From an uncultured beta proteobacterium (GTDB taxonomy: Bacteria > Pseudomonadota > Gammaproteobacteria > Burkholderiales > Burkholderiaceae_C), in NCBI GenBank assembly GCA_903830985.1, contig CAIKVZ010000070.1, forward strand, positions 1 to 46,844: a DNA stretch of 46,844 bases. The letters are read 5' to 3'. The position numbers were made by a program, and so were the translations under genes. Under the pieces are notes generated by a model that did no database searches, was not told where the DNA came from, and saw only the letters and a list, made by a program, of their open reading frames with translations. Positions 35,312 to 43,038 of the stretch are shown one piece after another (the first letter of the stretch is position 1; every line of letters starts with the position of its first letter).

Positions 35312-36055
35312 CTAGGGATTCGTCAAAAGATAATCTTTGGCAAGATCCGCCATCTCCTGCTCGGATCGAGGTGACTTGCTCGCCAGCACCCATAGGTCGA
35401 ATCCACCCTCGCGCCGCAGTCCTTGCACTTTGGCAAAGCCGGCATCGCGCAGCACGGCCATTAAAGTCGTCAGTGTAAAACCACAGTGGTGCGACATCCA
35501 CTGCGGATTGGCCTGCACAAAGGGACGGTAGCTGTAAAGAATGTCGAATGGTGTGATGGCTCCGGAGGGAGATTCGTAGGCAGTATCGAACATTCGGTCT
35601 TCGGCAATCATCAGGGCTGCCGCCTGCACATCCGGACAAGTGATGACGGCGAAGCCGTCGTCCTTGAGAGTCCGGCGAAATTCGGACAGTGCGAGCGGTA
35701 CGTCGTGCCAATAGAGATGCTCGACTCCGTGCGAGGAATAGATTGCATCGGCGTAGCCATCCGGTACATCCGACATATCCGTCATGGTGCCAACGATGTC
35801 GGGGGAAACGCTCGGGTCGGCGTCGAGGCGGACTTCGCGCCAGACGGCTTGCTGAAACCCAGACAATGGAATTTGGTTTTGGTTAGCTTGCCCACAAGCT
35901 ATGTGCAACAGTACGCGCTCAACCTCGGCTTCAGCCAAACCTGATAACTCGTTCGCATGGCTGGGCGGCGTGGCATGGCTCAACTCGTGTCGCAGTTGAA
36001 ACTTTTTCAGCCAGTTCTGCGCCAGGCCTGCGGCCCATGAACCGAACTTGTTCAT
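35312..36055 (-). CDS. Class I SAM-dependent methyltransferase, possible sugar or protein modifier
   Basis: Protein of 247 aa. The SAM-binding fold shows as VRLDADPSVSPDIVG (acidic loop), DVPDGYADAIYSSHGVEHL (motif around strand 4) and FRRTLKDDGFAVITCPDV. The first half carries the less usual HIACGQANQNQIP. Methyltransferases of this kind often accompany glycosyltransferases in surface-glycan and flagellin-modification loci. Its stop is 7 bases before the GT41 start, and its start overlaps the preceding small gene (ATGA). Methylation of the added sugar is a reasonable guess; methylation of a protein is also possible. Confidence 0.8.
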   Translation of the reverse strand: MNKFGSWAAGLAQNWLKKFQLRHELSHATPPSHANELSGLAEAEVERVLLHIACGQANQNQIPLSGFQQAVWREVRLDADPSVSPDIVGTMTDMSDVPDGYADAIYSSHGVEHLYWHDVPLALSEFRRTLKDDGFAVITCPDVQAAALMIAEDRMFDTAYESPSGAITPFDILYSYRPFVQANPQWMSHHCGFTLTTLMAVLRDAGFAKVQGLRREGGFDLWVLASKSPRSEQEMADLAKDYLLTNP

Positions 36056-36339
36056 CCCTCGTGGGTGAAGGAACTCAGCACCAGCGAAAACACCACCTTG
36101 CGCACGGTATCTGGATCGAAGCCGGCATCCAGTAAACGCCGTTGAAACGCGTATGCAACCAAAGCACGGGAAAGAAAACCCAGGGAATAACGGTGGCGTA
36201 TCTCCTTGGCCTCACGATAGAATTTCTTGAGCGAATTGGCCCAGTCAGCCTCAGTCACGCGCTTGTTGCGCTTGTCCGCCGGTGCACAGCGAAAGAAAGC
36301 CTGAGCCAGTGCCAGTGCCGCGTCTGCCGATTTGCCCAA
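36052..36339 (-). CDS. Small unrecognised protein linked to the pilin-modification genes
   Basis: Charged, helical protein of 95 aa starting MGKSADAALALAQAFF. It has basic KRNKRVTEADWANSLKKFYREAKEIRHRYSLG and an amphipathic C-terminal half, with no signal peptide or membrane helix. I do not recognise it. The stop overlaps the methyltransferase start (ATGA), so it is translationally coupled to the modification genes, and it lies just behind the mshA terminator. It may be an adaptor for the methyltransferase or GT41 enzyme, but that is only context. Confidence 0.7.
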   Translation of the reverse strand: MGKSADAALALAQAFFRCAPADKRNKRVTEADWANSLKKFYREAKEIRHRYSLGFLSRALVAYAFQRRLLDAGFDPDTVRKVVFSLVLSSFTHEG

Positions 36340-36356
36340 AGCATCTCCAATGGAAA

Positions 36357-36392
36357 CAAAAATGGCGCCGCCGGTAAGCCGGCAGCGCCATT
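36357..36392 (-). terminator. Strong intrinsic terminator behind mshA
   Basis: AATGGCGC and GCCGG pair with CCGGC and GCGCCATT (13 bp with one mismatch, loop of 4), followed on the minus strand by five T's. It begins 13 bases after the mshA stop. Read-through is needed for the downstream small protein, methyltransferase, GT41 gene and minor pilins unless they have their own promoter. Confidence 0.85.
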
Positions 36393-36404
36393 GGAAGTCT
36401 TAGA

Positions 36405-36797
36405 TTAGCCTGTGCAGACGATGGTAGCAACAGCGGAATTGGCTGTGGTTCCACCACCATGGGTCAGCGTTACGCCGACCCCCGACCCAGCTGTGCCACA
36501 CGCAGCTTGGGAAGAAACCTTGAAATTCGTAGCATCCCAGCTTGCCATGTTGGCAATCAGATTAGTTGCCGGAGTTGCACCAGCGACAGCGTACGAGCCC
36601 GCATTTTTCGCCATCGCAGCGGCATAGTTGATGGCAGCCGCAGACGAGAGCGCCCCGGCCGCCCCTGCAATCGCGGCCGTTTTGGCGTCGGAGCTCAAAT
36701 CCACAAACTTCGGCAAGGCCACTGCAGCGAGCACGCCCAAGATGACGATGACCATCACCAATTCAATCAAAGTAAAACCGCGTTGTGTTTGCTTCAT
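36405..36797 (-). CDS. mshA: MSHA major pilin MshA
   Basis: Major pilin of 130 aa: leader MKQTQRG, then FTLIELVMVIVILGVLAAVALPKF with Glu at +5, followed by DLSSDAKTAAIAGAAGALSSAAAINYA, a typical MshA helix. Two cysteines (SQAACGTAG and TIVCTG) would form the C-terminal disulfide loop. The ATG at 36797 has the best Shine-Dalgarno of the locus (AAAGGTGAG, about 4 bases away), fitting high expression; a longer in-frame start is rejected. The mature protein is rich in Ser and Thr, giving candidate O-glycosylation sites for the neighbouring GT41 enzyme. Confidence 0.95.
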   Translation of the reverse strand: MKQTQRGFTLIELVMVIVILGVLAAVALPKFVDLSSDAKTAAIAGAAGALSSAAAINYAAAMAKNAGSYAVAGATPATNLIANMASWDATNFKVSSQAACGTAGSGVGVTLTHGGGTTANSAVATIVCTG

Positions 36798-36973
36798 GTT
36801 GCTCACCTTTAAGAAATAAAAAATCTGTTCAAGAAAGAGATTCGAGATCAGCGCCATCCGGAGATAGGCTCGCTACGAGCAAATCTTACGCGAAAACGCC
36901 GCAATGTGCTTGAGGTTCGCGTGCCAAGTGCATGACATTGCACGATAAAAGGGTTTTCCCCAGCACCTTGTTC

Positions 36974-37005
36974 CACGGCCTTGCGCCGGCTAGCGCAAGG
37001 CCGTG
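36974..37005 (-). other. Perfect 13-bp hairpin enclosing the mshF stop codon
   Basis: CACGGCCTTGCGC (36974-36986) is perfectly complementary to GCGCAAGGCCGTG (36993-37005); the 6-base loop contains the mshF stop TAG (36990-36992). There is no T-tract after it on the minus strand, so it is not a standard terminator. It could protect the 3' end of an mshEGF message or be a processing point before mshA. Confidence 0.75.
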
Positions 37006-37487
37006 CCTTGCCAGACATAGCTTTCCCTGGCGGTCAACTCCAGTGGGCCGGGCGCGCCGGCGAGTTTGAACCAGGCCATGTCGTCGCCACTGGCGCTGTT
37101 GAACCCCGGGGAGTAGTGCGGCCGGTAGCCGACGCAGGGGCATGCCGGATCGAACACCCAACTGCCCGCAAGGGCACGGCTTGCCTGCGCCGCGCTCACC
37201 TCACCCTGGAAATTTGCCGGCTTGCGTTCGAGCAGATCGAAGGGGTTTTGGCGGGCTGAGGTCGGGGCGCCGTTCCCTGCGCGCACGGTTCTCTGCATGT
37301 AGTCGAGGATCAGGGCGGTGCGCAAGGAACCCAGCGTGTACTTCACGGCAGCCAGTTCGGCCTTCGCCTGAATCTCGTCTTTCTGGCGGCCCAATACGAA
37401 CCCCAGCGTCGCGATCACGGCCACCACGATCGACCATTCCATCAGTCGGCTCCAGGAGGCGACGGTCGGCGGTGTGCGCCGGTCCAT
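36990..37487 (-). CDS. mshF: MshF-like protein
   Basis: Inner-membrane-anchored protein of 165 aa from the ATG at 37487. One helix near the N-terminus (LMEWSIVVAVIATLGFVLG, about 14-32) precedes KDEIQAKAELAAVKYTLGSLRTALILDYM and a C-terminal domain with CPCVGYRPHY and YVWQGTALR. The position between mshG and the pilin gene, the size and the topology fit MshF, whose exact role is not settled. Sequence conservation of MshF is low, so the name rests mostly on context. It starts 8 bases after mshG. Confidence 0.78.
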   Translation of the reverse strand: MDRRTPPTVASWSRLMEWSIVVAVIATLGFVLGRQKDEIQAKAELAAVKYTLGSLRTALILDYMQRTVRAGNGAPTSARQNPFDLLERKPANFQGEVSAAQASRALAGSWVFDPACPCVGYRPHYSPGFNSASGDDMAWFKLAGAPGPLELTARESYVWQGTALR

Positions 37488-37495
37488 GGCCACAG

Positions 37496-38734
37496 TTAGC
37501 CACCACCCTTGCCCATGGCAGCCTGGCCCATGTTCCACAGCGGCAGGAATACGCCCAGCGCCAGCAGCAGCACCAGCACCCCGATGACGGCCAACAGAAT
37601 GGGCTCGATGGAAGCGGACAGGCCTTTGATGTTGTAGTCGGTCTCGCGCTCGTACATGTCGGCAATCTCGAACAGCAGGTTGTCCAGTTCGCCGGTTTCT
37701 TCGCCGACCGAGATCATCTGCAGCACCACCGGGGTGAACACGCCCGTGGCCGCGGCGCAGCGCGAAATGCTTTCACCGCGCTCGATGCCGTCGCGCATCT
37801 GCTCGATGCGACTGCCGATGAAGGCGTTGTCCACGGTCTGCGACACCACCGTCAGCGCCTGCACCAGGGGCACGCCGCTCTGGCTGGACAGGGCAAAGCT
37901 GCGGGCAAAGCGCGCCAGCGTGGCCTTGAGGACGATGACGCCGATGATGGGCAGCTTGAGCTTGCGCGCATCCCAGCGGTAGCGTCCGTTGGGGGTGCGC
38001 AGGTAGCCGCGGATCATCACACCGGCGCCTACCGTGCCGGCGAGCATCAGCGGCCACCAGGCCAGCATGAAACTGGAGAAGCCCAGCAGTCCCCGGGTGA
38101 TGATGGGCAATTCTGCGTTGAAGCCGGCAAATACCTTGGCGAACACCGGGATCACGAAGATATTCAGGATCACTATCGCCACGACCATGGCGATCATGAC
38201 AAACATGGGGTAGCGCATGGCCTGCTTGATGCGCTCGCGCACGTCGCGCTCGAACTCCATGTGCTCGTTCAGGCGCAGAAACACCTCCGTCAGGCGTCCG
38301 GTCATCTCGCCGACTTTGATCATGGAGATGTAGAAGGCGCCGAACACCGGCATGTGGCGCGCCAGCGCTGCCGACAACTCGCGTCCCTGGTCCAAGCTGG
38401 AGCGTATGTCCTTGAGCATGTCCACCATGGCCGGCTTGGTAGCTGAAGCCTCCAGCCCGGCAAAGGCGCGCAGGATGGGAACGCCGGCCTTGTTCAGCGT
38501 GTACATCTGGCGCGAAAAGATCAGGATGTCTTCCACCACGATGGGCTTGCGGTTCATCTTGGCCAGCCAGTTGTCGGCGCTGGCGGTGGCCGGGGTGGCG
38601 CTCACTTCGATGTGCACCGGCGCCACGCCGATGGCCACCAACTGGTCTGCCACGCCGCTTTCGGTCAGGGCTTCGAGTTGACCGTTTACCGCTTCGCCAC
38701 GGGCATTGCGCCCCTTCCAGGTGTAGACCGCCAT
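37496..38734 (-). CDS. mshG: MSHA platform protein MshG (GspF family)
   Basis: Inner-membrane platform protein of 412 aa. MAVYTWKGRNARGEAVNGQLEA is the usual start. The two GspF domains appear as FSRQMYTLNKAGVPILRAF with GEMTGRLTEVF and FARSFALSSQSGVPLVQAL with GEETGELDNLL. Three membrane segments are visible (about 165-190, 215-235 and at the end). It starts 6 bases after mshE. It is a paralogue of the protein at 13806. Confidence 0.95.
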   Translation of the reverse strand: MAVYTWKGRNARGEAVNGQLEALTESGVADQLVAIGVAPVHIEVSATPATASADNWLAKMNRKPIVVEDILIFSRQMYTLNKAGVPILRAFAGLEASATKPAMVDMLKDIRSSLDQGRELSAALARHMPVFGAFYISMIKVGEMTGRLTEVFLRLNEHMEFERDVRERIKQAMRYPMFVMIAMVVAIVILNIFVIPVFAKVFAGFNAELPIITRGLLGFSSFMLAWWPLMLAGTVGAGVMIRGYLRTPNGRYRWDARKLKLPIIGVIVLKATLARFARSFALSSQSGVPLVQALTVVSQTVDNAFIGSRIEQMRDGIERGESISRCAAATGVFTPVVLQMISVGEETGELDNLLFEIADMYERETDYNIKGLSASIEPILLAVIGVLVLLLALGVFLPLWNMGQAAMGKGGG

Positions 38735-38740
38735 GGCTGT

Positions 38741-40498
38741 TTAACCCTCGTCCTCGTCCACGTCAAAACCGATGCGCAAGGCTTCGGCCAGGGAGGTGCG
38801 CCCCTGACGCACCAGGTCCAGCACATGAAACGCCATGGTGTGACCCTGCATGCGCTCGCGCGCCAGCTTCATGAAGGCGCCGGGGTCCGAGCGCGACGCG
38901 GCCTGGGTCAGCACGGCGTCCATTTCCAGCAGTTCGTAAACCCCCTGGCGTCCCGAATAGCCAGTGCCGTTGCAGGACGAACAACCGCGCCCGCGCTTGG
39001 CCGGCACCGCTGTGCCGTCGCTCACCATGGCCGTGAGCCAGGACTGTTCCTGCGGGCTGGGCTCGTGCGGCTCATTGCATTCCACGCAGTTCAAGCGCAC
39101 CAGTCGCTGGGCGATGACGGCCTGCAGCGAGGTCGCCACCATGAAGGGCGGCACGCCCATGTCGAGCAGGCGAAACGGTGTGCTGGTGGCGTCGCGTGTG
39201 TGCAGGGTGGACAGCACCAGGTGCCCGGTGATGGCGGCGCGCAGGCCGATCTCGGCGGTTTCGGCGTCGCGCATTTCGCCCACCAGAATCACGTCCGGGT
39301 CCTGGCGCAGGCAGGCGCGCAGCACGCGGGCAAAGGTGAGCTCGATCTTGTCGTTCACCTGCACCTGGGTCAGGCCCGGCAAGCGGTACTCCACCGGGTC
39401 TTCCACGGTGATGACCTTCAGCTCCGCAGCGTTGATCTCGGCCAGCGCAGCATACAGGGTGGTGGTCTTGCCGGACCCGGTCGGCCCTGTGACGAGCACC
39501 AGCCCCGAGCTGCGCCCCAGCACTTCGCGAAAACGCTTCAACATGGGGGCCGGCATGCCGATGTTGTCCAGCCGCTTCATTCCAGCACCCTGGTTCAGCA
39601 AGCGCATCACGGCCGATTCGCCGTAGTTGGTGGGCAGGGTGGAGAGGCGCACGTCGATGGTGTGGTCCTTCAGGCGCACACTGAAGCGGCCGTCCTGCGG
39701 CAGGCGCTTTTCCGAGATGTCGAGCCCGGCCATGAGTTTCAAGCGTTGCGCCAGCGGTGCGCCAATGCGCTTGTCGGCCTGGGTCTGGGTTTGCAGCACG
39801 CCGTCCACGCGCACCCGGATCTGCAGTCCGGCCTCCTGCGGTTCGATGTGCACGTCGGAGGCGCCGACCTGCATGGCGTCTTCAAACAGCGACTGCAGCA
39901 AGCGCACCACGGGCGCACCTTCGGCGCCGGCCGTGGCCGTGAGTTCGCCAAAGTCCACCGTGTCGCCCAGGTCCTTTTCCAGGGCGCGCGCCAGACCGCT
40001 GATTTCTTCGGTGCGGCGATAGAGACGGTCAAAGGCCAGCGCCAGCTGGCTCTCGGGCACGGCGGCGATGGCAATCGTGCGCTTGAGCAGACGCGTCAGT
40101 TCATCGAAGGCAAACAGGTCCAGCGGGTCGGCCAGGGCCACCAGCAGGGTGGCGCCCTTGTCTTCCAGCACCAGCGCGCGAAAACGCCGGGCGGCCGACT
40201 CCGGCAGCAGCTTCACGACTTCGGCGCGAAACGGAAAGGTCTTCAGATTCACGAAGGGAATGCGCAGCTGGCGCGCCAGCCCGTTGGCCAGCAGCTCTTC
40301 GGTGATGACGCCGGACTCGATCAGCAGGCGCCCGACCTTCTTGCCGGTTTGTCGTTGCAACTCCAGCGTCTGCTGCAACTGCTCCTGCGAAATCAGCCGT
40401 TGCTGCACCAGCACATCACCCAGGCGCAGCTTCTCGGGGCGCCCGGGTGCGGCGGCCGGTGGGCTGGTTGGTGCCGGAGTCGGTGCTTCCATGTTCAT
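38741..40498 (-). CDS. mshE: MSHA extension ATPase MshE
   Basis: Pilus extension ATPase of 585 aa. The N-terminal MshEN tandem RLGDVLVQQRLISQEQL...LELQ and VGRLLIESGVITEELL...LARQ (25-78) is the cyclic-di-GMP-binding motif of this family. Walker A is GPTGSGKT (338-345); Walker B is DPDVILVGEMRD, the His box STLHTRDA, and the zinc site is CVEC plus CSSC. The ATG at 40498 has AAGGAA about 8 bases upstream. It is the first gene of the minus-strand pilus locus and faces yajC. Confidence 0.95.
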   Translation of the reverse strand: MNMEAPTPAPTSPPAAAPGRPEKLRLGDVLVQQRLISQEQLQQTLELQRQTGKKVGRLLIESGVITEELLANGLARQLRIPFVNLKTFPFRAEVVKLLPESAARRFRALVLEDKGATLLVALADPLDLFAFDELTRLLKRTIAIAAVPESQLALAFDRLYRRTEEISGLARALEKDLGDTVDFGELTATAGAEGAPVVRLLQSLFEDAMQVGASDVHIEPQEAGLQIRVRVDGVLQTQTQADKRIGAPLAQRLKLMAGLDISEKRLPQDGRFSVRLKDHTIDVRLSTLPTNYGESAVMRLLNQGAGMKRLDNIGMPAPMLKRFREVLGRSSGLVLVTGPTGSGKTTTLYAALAEINAAELKVITVEDPVEYRLPGLTQVQVNDKIELTFARVLRACLRQDPDVILVGEMRDAETAEIGLRAAITGHLVLSTLHTRDATSTPFRLLDMGVPPFMVATSLQAVIAQRLVRLNCVECNEPHEPSPQEQSWLTAMVSDGTAVPAKRGRGCSSCNGTGYSGRQGVYELLEMDAVLTQAASRSDPGAFMKLARERMQGHTMAFHVLDLVRQGRTSLAEALRIGFDVDEDEG

Positions 40499-40606
40499 GG
40501 ACGGGTTCCTTGTGCCAAAAAATCAAATGCGCAGTTGCTCTGGCGCGGTTGCTTGCTCAGATGGTAACGGTATCTCGGTCGGGGGGGCTGGCCGGAGGAT
40601 GCGGCA

Positions 40607-40612
40607 TACAAT
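40607..40612 (+). promoter_or_regulatory. Candidate -10 box for yajC-secDF
   Basis: TACAAT lies 70 bp before yajC in the divergent 183-bp gap with mshE. The -35 region is GC-rich and weak. No clear minus-strand promoter for mshE could be picked out in the same gap. Confidence 0.3.
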
Positions 40613-40681
40613 GCCGGGCTGCAGAAGCTGTTGCGCGTTCGCGTGCCAGCATCGTATTAAAGCCATCTTTTGGAGTTGCTT

Positions 40682-41017
40682 GTGTTCATTTCTTCCGCCT
40701 TTGCCCAAACCGCCCCCGCTGCAGCTGCCGCAGGTGGCGACATGCAATCGTCGCTCATGGGCATGCTGCCGCTGGTGCTGATGTTCGTGGTGCTGTATTT
40801 CGTCATGATCCGCCCGCAGATGAAGAAGCAAAAAGAGGCCAAGGCCATGATGGACGCCCTGGCCAAGGGCGACGAGGTGGTGACCGCGGGTGGCCTGATC
40901 GGCAAGATCAGCAAGCTGGGCGACAGTTTCCTGAGCGTGGAAATCGCCGCCGGGGTGGAAGTCCAACTGCAGCGTTCCGCGGTGGTGCAGGTGCTGCCCA
41001 AGGGCACGGTCAAATAA
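40682..41017 (+). CDS. yajC: Sec translocase accessory protein YajC
   Basis: Small inner-membrane partner of SecDF, 111 aa. The GTG at 40682 is chosen because GGAG lies 6 bases upstream and the product then begins MFISSAFAQTAP; a TTG at 40670 would overlap that site. One membrane helix (MGMLPLVLMFVVLYFVMI, about 26-43) is followed by RPQMKKQKEAKAMMDALAKGDEVVTAGGLIGKI, the YajC signature. It precedes secD as usual. The tRNA-modification genes often found upstream are absent here; the pilus locus is there instead. Confidence 0.95.
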   Translation: MFISSAFAQTAPAAAAAGGDMQSSLMGMLPLVLMFVVLYFVMIRPQMKKQKEAKAMMDALAKGDEVVTAGGLIGKISKLGDSFLSVEIAAGVEVQLQRSAVVQVLPKGTVK

Positions 41018-41101
41018 AAATTTCAATTTAAATCTGTTGCGCACAGGGCTCGCCCAGCCGGGCTGTGGCCTGTGTCCCGCAAAGTCTCAGGAACGGCGCC
41101 C

Positions 41102-42985
41102 ATGAATCGATACCCGGCTTGGAAATACGCGATCATTGTGTTCGCACTGCTGATAGGGGCCCTCTACACCCTGCCGAATTTTTATGGCGAAGCCCCTGCG
41201 GTGCAGGTGTCGGCTGCCAAGCCCACATTCAAGGTCGATGCTGCTACGTTGACGCGCGTCCAAGAGGCGCTCAAGTCCGCCGGCGTGGACGCTGATCTGG
41301 TGACGCTGGAAGGCACGTCGGTCAAGGCGCGTTTTCTCACCACCGACACACAGCTCAAGGCCAAGGACGCGATCCAGAAGGCGCTGATCCCCGATCCCTC
41401 TAACGCGGGCTATGTGGTGGCGCTGAATTTGTTGTCGCGCTCGCCGGCCTGGCTCGGCGCCCTGCATTCGGCGCCCATGTACCTGGGCCTGGACTTGCGC
41501 GGTGGCGTGCACTTCATGCTGCAGGTCGACATGGCGGCGGCGCTGAGCAAGAAGGTGGAGTCGCTGTCGGGCGACCTGCGCACCAGCCTGCGAGAAAAGA
41601 ATGTGCGCCACTCGGGCATCAGCCGCAGTGGCCAGACCATCGAGTTGCGCTTTCGTGAAGCGGCTGCCGCAGACGCCGCCAAGGCGCTGCTGCAGGACCA
41701 GTTCACCGATCTGCAGGTCGTCGCCAGCGTCGAAGGCGATGAGACCAAGCTGGCCGCCACCATCAAGCCGGAAGCGGCGCGGCGCATCCAGGATCAGGCG
41801 CTCAAGCAGAACATCACCACGCTGCACAACCGCATCAACGAACTCGGCGTGGCCGAGCCGGTGATACAGCAGCAGGGTTCGGACCGCATCGTGGTGCAGT
41901 TGCCTGGCGTGCAGGACACGGCCAAGGCCAAGGACATTCTGGGGCGCACGGCCACCTTGGAACTGCGCATGGTGGACGACTCCAGCGAAGCCACGGCCGC
42001 GCTGACGGGCGCCGGCGCCGTGCCGTTTGGCGACGAGCGTTTTCTGGAGCGCGACGGCAGGGCGGTGATCGTGAAGAAACAGGTGATCCTGTCGGGTGAC
42101 AGTCTGACCGATGCGCAACCCGGTTTTGACTCGCAAAACCAGCAGCCCAAGGTGGACCTGACAGTGGACGCCAAGGGCGGACGCATCATGCGCGACGTGA
42201 GCCGCGAGAACCTCAAAAAACGCATGGCCATCGTGCTGTTCGAAAAGGGTAAAGGTGAGGTGCTGACAGCGCCCGTGATCCAGGGCGAGTTGGGCAACCG
42301 CTTCCAGATTTCCGGCTCCATGACCGTGGTGGAAGCCAGTGACCTGGCGCTGCTGCTGCGCGCCGGCTCGTTGGCCGCACCCATGGAAATCATTGAAGAG
42401 CGCACCATCGGCCCGAGCCTGGGCGCGGAGAACATTGCCAAAGGCTTCAACAGCGTGACCTGGGGTTTCCTGGCTGTGACCCTGTTCATGTGCCTGTACT
42501 ACATGCTGTTCGGCGTGTTTTCCAGCGTCGCGCTGGCCGTAAACCTGCTGCTGCTGGTGTCGGTGTTGTCCATGCTGCAGGCCACGCTGACGCTGCCGGG
42601 CATGGCCGCCATGGCGCTGGTGCTGGGCATGGCGATCGACTCCAACGTGCTGATCAACGAGCGCGTGCGCGAGGAGTTGCGCGGTGGTGCTTCGGCGCAG
42701 GCGGCGATCCACGCTGGCTATGACCGCGCCTGGGCGACGATTCTGGACTCCAACGTGACCACGATGATTGCCGGCATGGCCTTGCTCGCTTTTGGCTCCG
42801 GCCCGGTGCGCGGCTTTGCCGTGGTGCACGTGCTGGGCATACTGACCAGCATGTTCTCCAGCGTGTTCTTCTCGCGCGGACTTGTGAACCTGTGGTATGG
42901 CCGCCAGAAAAAGCTCAAGACGGTTTCCATCGGAACCGTGTGGACTCCGCCTACCGGGAATGCCGTGATGGACAAATCGGTCTGA
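41102..42985 (+). CDS. secD: Protein translocase subunit SecD
   Basis: Inner-membrane subunit of SecDF, 627 aa, which uses the proton gradient to help protein export. The ATG at 41102 gives MNRYPAWKYAIIVFALLIGALYTLPNF, the standard start. The large periplasmic region begins with APMYLGLDLRGGVHFMLQVDM. After NELGVAEPVIQQQGSDRIVVQLPG come five further helices, with GMAAMALVLGMAIDSNVLINERVREEL in the conserved proton-relay region. A small hairpin with ACAGG/CCTGT arms lies in the 84-bp gap before it. Confidence 0.97.
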   Translation: MNRYPAWKYAIIVFALLIGALYTLPNFYGEAPAVQVSAAKPTFKVDAATLTRVQEALKSAGVDADLVTLEGTSVKARFLTTDTQLKAKDAIQKALIPDPSNAGYVVALNLLSRSPAWLGALHSAPMYLGLDLRGGVHFMLQVDMAAALSKKVESLSGDLRTSLREKNVRHSGISRSGQTIELRFREAAAADAAKALLQDQFTDLQVVASVEGDETKLAATIKPEAARRIQDQALKQNITTLHNRINELGVAEPVIQQQGSDRIVVQLPGVQDTAKAKDILGRTATLELRMVDDSSEATAALTGAGAVPFGDERFLERDGRAVIVKKQVILSGDSLTDAQPGFDSQNQQPKVDLTVDAKGGRIMRDVSRENLKKRMAIVLFEKGKGEVLTAPVIQGELGNRFQISGSMTVVEASDLALLLRAGSLAAPMEIIEERTIGPSLGAENIAKGFNSVTWGFLAVTLFMCLYYMLFGVFSSVALAVNLLLLVSVLSMLQATLTLPGMAAMALVLGMAIDSNVLINERVREELRGGASAQAAIHAGYDRAWATILDSNVTTMIAGMALLAFGSGPVRGFAVVHVLGILTSMFSSVFFSRGLVNLWYGRQKKLKTVSIGTVWTPPTGNAVMDKSV

Positions 42986-43038
42986 TTCCGGACAATGTGT
43001 CGTGTTGACGGCGTAACGCCCTAACCCAAGAGAGACTG

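Noticed and set aside
36898-36960. Possible sigma-54 promoter upstream of mshA (TTGGCAC on the minus strand)
   Set aside because: The GG and GC elements are not at the required spacing; no matching -12 element is present.
41042-41078. Hairpin between yajC and secD as a terminator
   Set aside because: The pairing is interrupted and there is no T-tract; yajC and secD are normally co-transcribed.
41087-42829. Long open frame antisense to secD
   Set aside because: It mirrors secD codon structure, is rich in His, Arg and Gln and has no recognisable motif; GC-rich third positions produce such antisense frames.
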